A stretch of 64,000 bases of DNA from Daldinia sp. FL1419 (Eukaryota; Ascomycota; Sordariomycetes; Xylariales; Hypoxylaceae), in the NCBI GenBank assembly GCA_025201765.1, contig MU623406.1, positions 124,001-188,000 on the forward strand, written 5' to 3'. Shown here piece by piece: positions 22,456 to 34,158 of the stretch (the stretch's first letter is position 1; each line of letters begins with the position of its first letter). The position numbers and the translations under genes are program-made. Under the pieces are notes generated by a model. The model ran no database searches and was not told the origin of the DNA. It saw only the letters and a list, made by a program, of their open reading frames with translations.

Positions 22456-22904
22456 AGAGAAGAGTTAGATCTTTACCTGGGTACCTATATAATAAGGGCC
22501 AAGCAAAAAGGCCGAAGCTAGAGATTTAATTCAATGTATATATGTCAAGCGCCATGAGACCTAAAGATTTCATAATAATAAACTTGAAAAAATCAACACA
22601 TTGGCTCGTGTAATAATAATAATCATACTCGGTGACCCCTTATATCTTTCGTGATATGCATTAGCTCCAGTATGTGGATCAATGTTTCATTTATTCAATT
22701 ATATCTCTATAAAGGATCTATGTGATTACATAATAGTCTTGTTCGACGGTAGCTCGATTCTCAAACGGTGCTAGGCTTCGTCTTCGCTCTTCGTTCCCCA
22801 CCAAAACTTCAACTAACAACTAACAACTAACAATTCCGAACAGCCGCGTGCTTCGTATCTCAAGCGGTTGGGTACGAGATGACTACAGCGTCATATGCGC
22901 GATA
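22456..22904. other. Intergenic DNA and Seh1 leader
   Basis: Includes a short tandem AACTAACAACTAACAACTAACAA near 22810-22833 just upstream of the Seh1 start, probably in its 5' leader. The seh1 reading frame is open for about 19 codons upstream of the chosen ATG. Confidence 0.5.
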
Positions 22905-24291
22905 ATGGGACCTTCGCCAATTGGAGAAGATATCACAGCTGAGAATAGCGCCTCTTTCGAAATCATTCAACACGGTCATAAGGATCTAGTCCAGGCAATC
23001 GCTTTCAACGCATACGGCGATAGATGCGCCACGGGCAGTGTAGACGGGAAGATTCGCGTTTTCAATCGCCACCAAGATGGTATTTGGCGCTTGTGCGATA
23101 ATTGGAAAGCTCACGCGGGCGAGATTCTAGAGGTCTGTTATTCTTAACTTGAGATGGTTCGCAGCATTGCCTAGCATAGTGACTCGCCAGTTCATGCGAT
23201 TACCTAGCTTCAAATCTTTCTAACACTTCGCCTAGCTCCAATGGCTACCGCCTACTATCTATCCAAATCTACTAGCCTCCCTCGGCATCGAGGGTCGCTT
23301 CAGGGTATGGGCGGAGGACCCCTCGGCCGCGCCAGGGAGACGCTTCAGCGCGCGAGACGGGAACGGCAAGGCCGTTTCCGAAATCGGGCCCGCTCGGTAT
23401 CCTTTTCGGTCTTTTTCAGTGAAGCACGACGAGGTGACCCGGTCCACCTACGTCGCACTTCTTGCTTCGGACGGTGGCCTCAAAGTCTACGAGGGCGAGG
23501 AGCCCGAAGCCCTAAACGATTACGGAACTTTGGATGAATTCCAGACCTGCGCCAAGCCGAACCGTGGCGAGGAGACGTGCTTTAAAGTTCGCTTTGACCC
23601 AAATCCCGAGCCGTGCTACAATGCGCTAAGAGCCGGCGTGTCGTCGGACGCGTTAAGCCTCGTAGTCTCGGGCTTGACAACAGTAAAAATATTTAGAACA
23701 CGTGATACCGTTACGAGTTCCTTCGGCGCCCAGTCGAATAAAAGGCAGTTCTACCTGGCTGTTGAGATCGACGATCATAATCATCTAGTCCGAGACGTCG
23801 CCTGGGCTCCGGGAAACTATCGGGGTTACGACATGATCGCTACAGCATGTCAGGACGGCTTCGTGAGGGTGTTTCGAATCGACACTCCCTTCTCGCAGGA
23901 CGATGGCAAGTCTTGGGCTCTAGCAGATATTCTGGGCAGTGCGAAAGCCGAGGAAAACACCGCATCAAAAAGTGGACATAACCGTAGACCTTCCCAAGCT
24001 CCTTCTGGCATAAGAGCCGAGATCGACAAGTCCGGGACACACGGAGAACGTACGTCAACCGATCTTCCGGGACAAGTCCGCCACACCGTTAGGCTCTTGT
24101 CTAAACTCAGCGCTCACCGATCGCCCGTCTGGAGAGTCGATTTCGACGACGACGGCCAGATTCTAGGGAGCGTTGGAGATGAGGGCAAGTTGATATGCTA
24201 CAGACAACTCCCCGACGGAGGGTGGGCGAAAAGCTCAGAATTGGGCATGATGAAAGCAAGAATGACCGCACCGCCTATCCATATGGGTTGA
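22905..24291 (+). CDS. seh1: Nucleoporin Seh1 (WD40 repeat)
   Basis: Two exons, 22905-23132 and 23236-24291, giving 427 aa. WD40 blades are evident: HGHKDLVQAIAFNAYGDRCA, TGSVDGKIRVFNRHQDG, HLVRDVAWAPGNYRGYDMIA, TACQDGFVRVFRID, and AHRSPVWRVDFDDDGQILGS. The join EILE/LQWLPPTIYPNLLASLGI and the ending DGGWAKSSELGMMKARM are typical of Seh1. In the family it sits in the Y-shaped (Nup84/107) nuclear pore subcomplex and in the SEACAT/GATOR2 complex that controls TORC1. Residues about 275-320 are a low-complexity insert between blades. The start is the first ATG in frame; a short upstream coding exon is possible. Sec13 is the nearest relative but lacks these sequences. Confidence 0.93.
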
Positions 24292-25004
24292 AGCACATTT
24301 ATATTAGATCCCAGCTTGATAACAACGTGATACCCCCTAATTCAAAACAAACATGTCTAGACGATTTAATGTAATAAAAGTATAGCTTATTGAGTTGTGT
24401 GGTTAAGAGGTCTCTCGATTCTTGCAGTGCGAGGAAGTCGTTCCTCCTCATCGGTTAATCTGTAATAAACATACATCACTATTCGCCTTACTCCTTACTC
24501 TCCCGATGTGATATTTTCATTATATTGACTTGGGTTAGGCACCTTGTGGAAACCTCCAACTTTTCAAAGCTCAACTTTGTATGAGTATTTCGATATAAAT
24601 CTTCCATACAATATTCATTACCTAAAATCCGCGTCCATTCAGCTACACTATATTTATCCAGCTGGAGAACAGGGGTCATACTCATGCCGGCAACCCACGT
24701 GGATCCCCTGACGTCAACACTCCAGCACAGTCGTATACATAGTACGTTCCTCGCGATTCTAGAACCGACGGCGGCCGTTGCTACAAAACGGCAGATGTCT
24801 TGGACACTAGCAAAGAAAAATTATCTCTACGTGAGCTCTTTACACTAGACTATATGGAATAAGCAAAAAAGGTAGCCCGTCTGGCATTCGAGCGGGAAGT
24901 TGTGGTCCTGTCTTAATTAGTATAGTGCTGGTTCCTATTATAGCTCCGATCCGAGGTTCCGTTCCCTCAGAGGAGGAGAGCTTGGTACATAGGTCCCCGG
25001 CGCA
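24292..25004. other. Intergenic DNA
   Basis: No gene recognised; shared 3' flank of seh1 and promoter of the following transporter gene. Confidence 0.5.
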
Positions 25005-26855
25005 ATGTCGCTCGCCCAACACGTCACTGCCAACGAGGGCATCGACCGCGTGCCCCCAGAAAACGAAGAACATGGAGAGGAAGAGGTTCTATGGCGTACC
25101 TTAAGCTACGATGCCTTCGGTCACAACGATAATACCGCACCACTTATCCCCCACGAGACTACCTTGCCTAATACCGCTGCTTATAAGGTCTCAGCTGCAA
25201 AGAGGGCAGGTAAGTAGCTTTATTACTGCCACCTAGTGAGTGGGACATAAGCTAACTACGGTTAATATCTAGCCCAAGTTGCATTTGCCATTGTAGCTTG
25301 TTGGTTCGCTGCTGGCATCGTGTACGGCTTCGCGTCGCTCAAACCCATATTAATCGAGGAGGGCGTATACGACGATCTCTGTCCCAACGACGAACGCAAT
25401 GGCGACAACACGGGCGACGGCAGCGAAAAGGTTCCCTGCGCCGCGCAGGATATGCGTCTGAACCTATTCTTCATCGCTGCATCCATCACCACCAATGCCT
25501 CGTCCCTGGTTGCGGGTTGGGTTCTCGACCGTTACGGGCGCCGACTCTGCTACATTGTATCCGGCCTATTCATGATCGCCGGTTGCGTATTGATGGGTCT
25601 CGCCTTTCAGATTCCCGAATTCGATGGATACCTACTTGCCAATATTCTACTAAGCCTGGGAGGAACATTCGTCTTCGTACCCAGCTTCCAGCTCGCGAAC
25701 GCATTCCCGCGGTACTCCGGTCTCATCGTCGCGCTGGTGACAGGCGCCTTCGATGGCTCCGCCGCTATATTCCTATTCTACCGGCTAGCATGGGAAGCCT
25801 CTGACCGTACCTTCACGCCCGCGCGTTTCTTCTTTGGATACACGATAGTGGGTATATTATTGCTCCTCGGCGAGTTCGCGCTCATGCCCCCGCATGCGTA
25901 CCACTCTACGCCCGAACTCGAGCGCAAGATCGAAAAGGCGCAGGACGCGACGCGCGATGTCCACGATTCAGACGACGATCTCGAAAGCCCTGGGGAGATC
26001 CGACGCGTACGAAGCGCGCGCACTGGAAGACGGCTTTCCAAGCTCGAACAGATTGAGGAGTTAGTGGGAGACGAGACGGTCCGAGAGGATCGTGTGCAGG
26101 CTGAGGAAGAGCGGCAGGCGGCCAGTGGAATCTGGGGTATCTTGCACGGTTTACCAGCGCATCGGCAGATGATGACAACGTGGTTCATATTGCTATTGCT
26201 GCTCACAGTGTTACAGATGTTGCGTATGAACTATTTCATCGCCACTATCCGCGGTCAATATCGATACCTATTAGGATCAGAAAAGCTCGCTGAGGACATC
26301 AACCACTTCTTCGACGTAGCGCTGCCAGTAGGAGGAGTCTTCGCGACGCCGTTTATTGGGCTGCTACTTAACAACCTAAGCGTAGCAACAGCATCGGCCG
26401 TATTAACTTTCTTCATCGTGGTAATCGGTATACTCAACTGTCTCCCTCAGCTATGGGCTGGATACGCGACAGTAGTAGCCTTCGTTTTATTCCGACCGTT
26501 GTACTACAGCGCAGTGAGCGACTTCGCCACCAAAATCTTTGGCTTTGCGACTTTCGGTCGCATCTACGGCACTATTACCTGCCTATCAGGACTCGTTAAC
26601 TTCGTGCAATCGGGACTTGACGCGCTGACGCACGGTCCGCTAGAGGGCAATCCAACGCCTATCAACGCTGTCATGGCGGCGGGCGGCACGATCCTAGGCG
26701 CTGCGCTAACCGCCTATGTTATCATTCAGGGCCGGCTTTTCAGGAGAAAATTAAAGCAGAGCGAAGCCGCTGGAATGGTCCAAGAGCGACTTCATCTTAT
26801 TCGGGAGGAGAGGGAAGCAGAAGAAGAAGAAGCAAGCTATGGCACTATGGGTTAA
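25005..26855 (+). CDS. MFS transporter, Fmp42/SLC43-like
   Basis: Two exons, 25005-25209 and 25273-26855, intron 63 nt in phase 1, giving 595 aa. A hydrophilic N terminus of about 65 residues precedes 12 predicted membrane helices. Helix 1 contains GIVYGFASLKPILIEEGVY, and MFS motif A reads GWVLDRYGRRLCY after helix 2. A long acidic/basic cytoplasmic loop (about residues 260-335) separates the two halves. The layout matches the fungal Fmp42/YMR221C group, distantly related to SLC43 amino-acid transporters. The yeast relative has been found associated with mitochondria and vacuole, but the substrate is not established. No partner genes nearby suggest one. The exon join restores continuous helix 1 and is well supported. 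Confidence 0.88.
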
Positions 26856-27182
26856 TTAATTGACGATTCGATTAATAGGAACTCACTCCTATACATTAGG
26901 GTGATATATACGAAAAGTTACAACTGGATTATATAAAATTTGGTATTAATGAACCAAAAGAAATCATAAAAGGGAATATGTACCTAAATATAACCAAGAT
27001 ATCAAAAGGGTAACATAAATATCCATGCCAGACCAGATCTGGAGCAGTGTGCTCAAGAATCAATACTTAACAAATAATTCAACATTTTTTCTTTCCCTGC
27101 TGTGTACTTTTGCGCAATATTTTATATGCTCCTCTACCGTACCGTAAAGGTCATCCACGTACGTACGTAGAAACACGAAACC
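26856..27182. other. Intergenic DNA between convergent transporter genes
   Basis: 327 bp shared 3' flank. A CGTACGTACGTAG run lies near 27158. No further feature. Confidence 0.5.
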
Positions 27183-29267
27183 CTATAGCCTGAGAGGGTA
27201 TTTCTCTCTCAACCGTGCACCGAATTTGAAAATCAAGATAGGAATGGGGATCATAGCTACGCCGACAAAGCCGAGCACCGAACTCCCCCAACCTACCCCC
27301 AAGTTATCAAATAGTGAAGGTCCGCATAAGGGGAGAAAAGCAGCGATGACGCTGCGCAAGACAGTAAAGGCAGCTATTCCTGAGGCAGCGTATGACGGAT
27401 AAGCGTCGATGATATAAGCCTGCGTGGGCATAAAGACACCGATGACACCAAAGCCGAGAGGAAACAACCCTAAAACTGGTACAATCCAGTGCGTCTTCAT
27501 CTGAGCTGACCATCCGTACCAAAAGAAGGCAAGTGGACAGAGGAAGGAGTACCAGATCATGATAGTTAGACGAAACTCCGGCTGAAATGCACCAGCGTTA
27601 GCTTTCGTCAGCCGCACCACAGTCTTATCTGACAGCATTGAGAAAGCCCACAGGCCGACCATATAGCCTACGCCAATAGAAATAAAAACCAGGCCAGAAA
27701 TGCCAGTACCCCATCTGTAACGTGTCTCAAAAGTGGGAGGGATGGAGTTGTACATCAAGTACACCGACCCGTAGATGAAAGAGACGTATAATGACTGTAT
27801 AAAGATCATAGGTGCAAATATGAGCATCTTCAGCGGACGCATCATACCAGTCCTCAGAATAGCCAGTTGGGACACCGATCCCGATCCGCCAGCATCATAA
27901 CAAGCCTTAAGGTCGGTTCGCTTTAGCTCTTTTCTTAAAATCTTAACCTTTCGTTGTAAGAGAACTTTATGGTTAGTTTCGGGAAGGAAAATGGCCAATA
28001 TAAGGGTAATAGCAGCGGATGGGATCAACACAATCCAAAACGACCAACGCCAACCGATAGATCCGGCAACGAAAGCCCCTACCAGCGGACCGACTGTTGG
28101 TCCTACGAGCGGACCTAACGCCCAGATGGAGAGAGCTGTGCCACGCTTCTCGATGGGAAATAGATCGCCAATAATAGCGCCTCCGAGAGTCATACAGCCG
28201 CTACCTCCGATACCAGCCGCGAACCGAAACGCTATTAGCAATCCGAGGCTTGGGCATAAAGCACACCCAATATGCCACAAGCAAAAGAAGATGTTAGAAG
28301 AAGTGAGCACGCCAGCACGTCCAAATATTTCGGAGAGTGGGGCTAAGAATAGGGGTCCTGTAGCATAGCCAAGCAGATAGATGCTAACCGGAAATGCGCC
28401 ATTCGTTGGGTTTTTATTATGAAAGTCCCTGTTGATGTATTCAATAGCAGGAGCCAATACGGACGACGAAAATGGTGACATGAAAGTAATGGCCGCCAGC
28501 GCCCATACTATTACCCACTTCCGGGCCGCCGAGAAGTTCAGGGGCATTTTTGGATCATCCTGACTTTCCCATCCAACGATAGAGTTCTCGAGATCAGAAA
28601 GCGGGAGAGTAGTGGGTGCAATTCCATCTTCTTTCGGCGTGGCTGGGCTCTCCTGGCCCTCCTCGTTGCCAGTCTGCGTGAGAGGGCCTGGAGTTTCTCT
28701 CGATAGGGCACCAGTAGAACGAACCTGCCGCATCTGATCTCGATCGAGGACAAGTTTTCCGGTAGAGTAAACTGATCTTATTTGATCGCGATCCAAGACG
28801 AAAGAGAATCGTACCACATCCAATGACGGGCGCACTTGGTTCCTCGGTGGCGTAGGATCCGCCGGTATATTCATCTTTTCATCGTCCGTCTTTGAAGTAT
28901 GACTACTGTTGTCTGTCGTATTTCCAAGCTTTTGCGAGTCGATCTGGTCCTCATCTGGCTTTGAGGTACGACTGCTCTCGTCTGTTTCGTTTCCCTGATT
29001 CTGCGGATCTTCCTGTCTTCCATCCGGTTTGTGGATTTCCTGCTTCTCGTCTACTTTTGGGGCATTACTATTCTCTCCCGCCCCATTGCCTTGACTATCT
29101 GGCAACTTTGGACTGGATTCCTTTTCCTCCTCAGATTTTGAAAGCGGAACATCGCTGCTCTCTGTTCCGTTCTCAGTATCCCGCGTCATGGCAGCAAGAG
29201 TTGACCTAGTATTAGTGATAGCTATCAGGATAGGGAGCGAACCGATCCAATTCAACCAGGACATCAT
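27183..29267 (-). CDS. DHA1-type MFS multidrug transporter with long N terminus
   Basis: Single frame of 694 aa. The transport domain occupies about residues 231-690, opened by the typical lead VGWESQDDPKMPLNFS. It has motif A (APLSEIFGRAGV), motif C in helix 5 (GPLVGPTVGPLVGAFV) and 12 hydrophobic segments. DHA1 proteins export drugs or metabolites by proton antiport at the plasma membrane. The first 230 residues are unusual: very hydrophilic, rich in Ser, Asp, Glu and Lys, with duplicated units. DRDQIRSVYSTGKL (about 159) is followed directly by DRDQMRQVRSTGAL (about 175), and an SSRTSKPDEDQ / SSHTSKTDDEK pair lies before. The first 25 residues are hydrophobic; a second ATG at codon 27 (MTRDTENG) may be the real start, since it opens directly into the hydrophilic region. 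Substrate unknown. Confidence 0.9.
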   Translation of the reverse strand: MMSWLNWIGSLPILIAITNTRSTLAAMTRDTENGTESSDVPLSKSEEEKESSPKLPDSQGNGAGENSNAPKVDEKQEIHKPDGRQEDPQNQGNETDESSRTSKPDEDQIDSQKLGNTTDNSSHTSKTDDEKMNIPADPTPPRNQVRPSLDVVRFSFVLDRDQIRSVYSTGKLVLDRDQMRQVRSTGALSRETPGPLTQTGNEEGQESPATPKEDGIAPTTLPLSDLENSIVGWESQDDPKMPLNFSAARKWVIVWALAAITFMSPFSSSVLAPAIEYINRDFHNKNPTNGAFPVSIYLLGYATGPLFLAPLSEIFGRAGVLTSSNIFFCLWHIGCALCPSLGLLIAFRFAAGIGGSGCMTLGGAIIGDLFPIEKRGTALSIWALGPLVGPTVGPLVGAFVAGSIGWRWSFWIVLIPSAAITLILAIFLPETNHKVLLQRKVKILRKELKRTDLKACYDAGGSGSVSQLAILRTGMMRPLKMLIFAPMIFIQSLYVSFIYGSVYLMYNSIPPTFETRYRWGTGISGLVFISIGVGYMVGLWAFSMLSDKTVVRLTKANAGAFQPEFRLTIMIWYSFLCPLAFFWYGWSAQMKTHWIVPVLGLFPLGFGVIGVFMPTQAYIIDAYPSYAASGIAAFTVLRSVIAAFLPLCGPSLFDNLGVGWGSSVLGFVGVAMIPIPILIFKFGARLREKYPLRL

Positions 29268-30665
29268 TGACAGTAAGTAGACACATGGTTACTTAAGAAT
29301 TCGGTTCTGGTCCTGAGACAGACTTAAGATAAGAAATCAGAGGGTACAAAAATAAGGACGGTCTAGTCGACTTGAGACATAACTAGGTTATCGATCGTTA
29401 GTCTGGGGTTTAAGTGGAAAGCTTCTCGGAGCACCCAAACTTCTTGCTATGGCAAATCGGGACGGTACTTCAGGCGAATCTATTTCCAAAGTTTGACTAT
29501 AACCTCCCGCAGCAGGTATAGGATTGGTTTGCCTGTTCGGGTACGATCAGGAGACCTATAAGGCCCGGGGGCCGTGACCACTCGCGTGTGCTATTATTTC
29601 TTGCTTTCGGCAAAGAAGTCAATTCCAAGCCTACGAGGACTAATGTAATACTCCAAAGTCCCGAACGTTAAGATAGAGTTCGGGATCGAAGCTAGAGATT
29701 AGCTATACCACATGGGATGCTAATGTATACAGCCCTAGCCTTATACATACCATACGAAGTGTGAGTATTAGTGATGAATACATTATACAACTAGCATAGC
29801 TTCCGGGGCCGTGGGTTTGACGTTTGATATGTTTGATATGTGATATGTTTGGTATACGCGAAGATCATTGAGAAACAGGATCTAGGGACGGCATTATTCC
29901 AAATTCCACAAGTCAGACCTCAATTTTTACGAAAGAGGACATCACAAGGGAAGATTGCATAAATGCAAACCAATGTCAGTAGGTTAGAAGGTGTGAACGA
30001 ACAAGACTTCGTTGTTGAGTTGGTTCTCAAGTGCAAACCAAAATAATAAGTCTGATTTTGTAAACGTAATTTCAGCCAATTTTACCGAAAGACCGGATAA
30101 CAAAAAAACGGAACCAAATGATGAGACCATTTGTGTTAGTAGCAAACTTTAAAGTTGACCGGATGAAGTTTTCATAACATGAAAACTTGGAGAAGCTACC
30201 TAGGTTGCTTCGTGATGTTCCTAGGTAGGTACTATTTACATAATTACTTAGTTCTTGCACTTTTTTGAAACTTTCCTGTTCCTATGTTAGACGCAGCTGT
30301 ATAATAGCGTGCTGCTGCATGTGATTGGTCACAACCTTATCGGCAACATCCATGTATTGTACATTTCAGAAGTCGTAACTACCTACCTAATGGTTAGGTA
30401 GGTACAGAAGGTACTAACCCGCACTTCGTATTTATGAGCTAAGGTACCTGTGTGGCTTCTTTTTACAGACCCGCAATCCGCCGAAGTCAACATCAGGCTA
30501 TCTAATCGTCGTCCAGCCTTAATTCGTAAACACCATCACTTGAGGCCACGACACACCTTCCCCATTCCTCGTCCGACTTTAATGTGATGACCCAATGGTC
30601 GGACAATGGGGTACCTTATACCGATTCCTTAATTCAACTATATCGGTAACGCCCAAGTCGCAATC
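29268..30665. other. Intergenic DNA between divergent MFS and Alg7 genes
   Basis: 1.4 kb promoter region shared by two divergent genes. It holds a short repeat of TTTGATATG units near 29822-29850 and several TAGGTAGGTAC motifs (30220-30235, 30380-30410). No gene recognised. Confidence 0.55.
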
Positions 30666-32151
30666 ATGCCGACCGCCGCGCAATCCTCCCAGCTTTCCAA
30701 CGCCGAGACCTTGTACCTTTCTAGCCTTTCCTTAGCTTGCGTCGCCGTCCTCGTACGAACGTTCGAAGGTGAAGGGGAACCTCTTGTCGCCTCTCTTGCA
30801 CTCAGCGGTATCGCATTCGCTGCTTCCTATGCTATGATACGATGGCTCGGTCCGACGTTTATTCAGGCAGGGTTGAAAGGTCGTGATCTCTCCAAGGTGA
30901 ACAATAGCAACTACATACCGGAATGCATGGGTGGTATATGCGCCGTGGTGTACCTACTGATCATCATCGTCTTTATACCGTTCCCATTCTACAAGGACAT
31001 CGTAGTCGCTACTAGTGGTGGTGGAAATCGTGATGTCGTAATGAACGTCGAGTTTGTTCAACAAGGAAGGCTGCTTCACAAGTTTCCTCATAGCAAGGTA
31101 CGAATCCTCCCTGGCAAGTCAAGCCCTAACGAGGATAGTAAACTAACACACTCATGTCTTGGTATAGCTAGCATCCTATCTCTCTGCCATCATCTCGCTC
31201 CAATCGATTACTCTCCTTGGAATTGGTGACGACCTATTCGATATCCGCTGGCGGCATAAATTCTTCATCCCGGCCTTTGCCTCCCTCCCGCTTCTAGTCA
31301 TCTACTTTATCGACTTTGGCGTCACTTCGATCGTGCTCCCGACCTTCCTCCAACCTTACGTCGGCCGCGAGCTATTCGACCTCGGAATCCTCTACTATGG
31401 ATACATGTCAGCCTTTTCCATCTTTAGCCCCAACAGCATCAACATCCTTGCTGGGATCAATGGGATCGAGGTTAGCCAGAGTATTGTCATTGCGCTGCTT
31501 CTCGCGTTTAACGATGCACTCTACCTTTTCACCCCGTACCCTCACCCAGCTACCGATTCGCACTTGTTCTCCCTCTACTTTCTCCTGCCCTTCCTAGGTG
31601 TGAGCTTCGCATTGCTAATTCACAATTGGTATCCCGCTCGCGTCTTCTGCGGAGACACGTATTGCTACTTCGCCGGCATGGTATTCGTGGTGGTTAGTAT
31701 CCTAGGCCATTTTTCGAAGACCCTGATTCTGTTGCTGGTCCCTCAGATCTTCAACTTCGTCTACAGCACACCCCAGCTATTCGGGCTGATCCCGTGCCCA
31801 CGTCACCGCCTGCCACATTTCAACGCGCGAACCGGCCTACTCGAGCCAAGTGTAACCAAGTGGGAGAAAGACAAGCAACCTCGTCCTATCATTGGAAAGG
31901 CTATCCGACTATTGTCCCAGCTTCGGCTATTACGCCTCAAGGAGGACGAACAGGGTCTGATCGAGGAGACAAGTAACTTCACGGTTCTAAACCTCTGGCT
32001 AGTTTGGCGGGGCCCAATGCGCGAGGATAGACTCGCTAAGGAGATCACAGCCATGCAGACGGTACTGGGCTTGTTTGGTCTTTTCGTTAGACATAAACTA
32101 GCCCTCCTCATCTTCAGAGAAGATAATTTAAATATCAGAAGTGCTGTCTAG
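30666..32151 (+). CDS. alg7: UDP-GlcNAc:dolichyl-phosphate GlcNAc-1-phosphotransferase (Alg7)
   Basis: Two exons, 30666-31097 and 31168-32151, giving 471 aa. Polytopic membrane protein of the DPAGT1/MraY superfamily. KGRDLSKVNNSNYIPECMGG follows the first helices. LLGIGDDLFDIRWRHK carries the catalytic Asp pair (about 165-166). The loop HNWYPARVFCGDTYCYFAGM and the segment LIPCPRHRLPHFN are typical of eukaryotic Alg7. It catalyses the first committed step of N-glycan precursor synthesis, GlcNAc-P from UDP-GlcNAc onto dolichyl phosphate at the ER, and is the target of tunicamycin. The fungal tail, with NFTVLNLWLVWRG, is present. Length and motifs are complete, so the gene looks functional. Confidence 0.95.
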
Positions 32152-34158
32152 CTGAAAGTTTGACTAGGCCTGGCCTACTTCTATAGATACCCATTGCATA
32201 CGCGTTGCAGATCGTTGTACAAATCAAAATAGGACTTTAGCTAGACCACCTACGTAGGTATATAAACACATGCGAGATCTGATAATCATCGGGTCGTTGA
32301 TTTTCCATACCGTCGATATCGCCACGTTCCCTAGTGCGCGCGCAACCATGACCCTGTACGAACCAAAGTTGAAAATCCCTTCTACCCTGCTAAGACCTGC
32401 AGTAGTCGCCCAGACAAGGGTTCGAATCCTATAACCTCGTCATAGTCAAGACCCAAGGGCTAGTAACACCCCGGCTAGTGATCCTCCCGAGCCACAGGTG
32501 CACACATACGTATGTACGAGTAGATATTGCGTGCAGTTTGGGTTACTCGGGTGCTACATGATAAGTCGAGTTATACCGAAGCCAAGATTCGAAGCGTTGT
32601 CTTAGTTCTATCTATGTCTCACCCCAATGACAGGAGCTGTCTGCTTTAAATTAGGCAGAGATAACGAGTCTCATTTGAAGATACATCAGGTACTTATCCC
32701 TACGATACTTCCATCTATCTAACCTACCTAGACAGGTATATATACATTCGATACATGGTCACTAGGTCAATAGGTAGCTTACCCATTATCGCTTACATAT
32801 GTACTCGAAGGAATATCTTACATCATGCAAACACCACAACGCCGCAGATGATTGGCTCGAGGCAAGAAACATAGATGCATACCTTACCTAGGTAGGTAAA
32901 TATACATAAATGTATCTAGTATCTAGTATCTAGTACGGTACGTGATGGAGACGTCACTACTACCTCAAGTACTCGATACGAATGAACTGATATAACCGAG
33001 ACGCCACGTTGTTACCACGCGTAAACCGACATATGCTATCGGTGTGTATATATGACGTTCCCTACCACAGAAGAGACACCATACGGCTCTATCCGGATCA
33101 ACCATCGTTTAAATATATCCATTCAATTCAGTTGGAATAAATATACCATCCGGCAATTACAGAAATATTAATATTCCGTATCACTTTATCATCTCTTACT
33201 ACTGTATATGCCCTTGGAATGCCATCTTACCCCTCTAGTACCATCCGCCCCTATCCCAAGTCACTAGGCTAGGTTAATGATTATTTCCGGCTCTTTTATC
33301 ACCTCTACATTAAGTAGGTACTCAGTAACGCACACCTTGTTCCAGACCGCTTCAGATATATAGCAGTTCATGCCGTACGACCATCATCCCATTCATTGTG
33401 TTCTATTCATACCACTGCGCGGCAAGATATGATTCAGGCAAATTGGTGAGGCTCACTCGCCATCTAAGACTAAAATATATACGTTTGAACGATTATTGAA
33501 GGCACAACGTAATCCTTTATAAATTCCGCCCGACTCGCATTAGTATCCCGTTCACAAACAGGGTCTATGCTAAGCTAAGCTAATATCACATTAGTTGTGA
33601 AGTCGTAGGTATCAACTTTCCTACTCTCTGCCATAAGATCTCGACATTAAGTAGTAGTACATATAGACATGAATCTCTACACCTTTTGGACTCCGCCCTC
33701 CCTCTTTCCAGTCCTCGTGGCTACCTTACTACCTCAGAGTTTGTACCATGTATTATTGGTACAACTCGAGCAGTCAGAATAGCCGACTCATCAACGTTCA
33801 GTCCTGTTCGTGTAAAACCCCAAACCAAGCCGTGCGAAGCCCTTCGCGCCGTAACGCGTTCAGAATTGGATTCGTACCGAACCTAACGATGAGAAAAATA
33901 AAACCGATATCTTGTGGAAGATCTTCATGCCAATGCCCCCATCATGGACCACACCGTACCTCATTTAAACCCTAACCCCCAACGCCTGACGCAGAAAATA
34001 ACGTTACCCATTCGGTATGTTCTCCGAGACCGTAGTGTTCCGTATGAAGACAAGGTTAAGACGTAGTCACAGGAAATACGTCTCACAATGGTACTGTCAA
34101 GGATCTGGATGTCTCGTCATATATTACAAGTATCCTCGACATAACATATAGTTTTTAG
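32152..34158. other. Intergenic DNA, 2.0 kb, between convergent alg7 and set3-like genes
   Basis: No gene recognised on either strand. Holds several TACCTACCTAG/CTACGTAGGTA motifs (32250, 32720, 32885) and a triple TATCTAG/TCTAGTATCTAGTA run near 32913-32933. A GGTTCGAATCC box at about 32419 resembles a tRNA B box but lacks a matching acceptor stem. Confidence 0.55.

Noticed and set aside
32360..32440. Possible tRNA with B box GGTTCGAATCC
   Set aside because: The T-arm stem pairs poorly and no complementary 7-bp acceptor stem or A box is found at the right distance.
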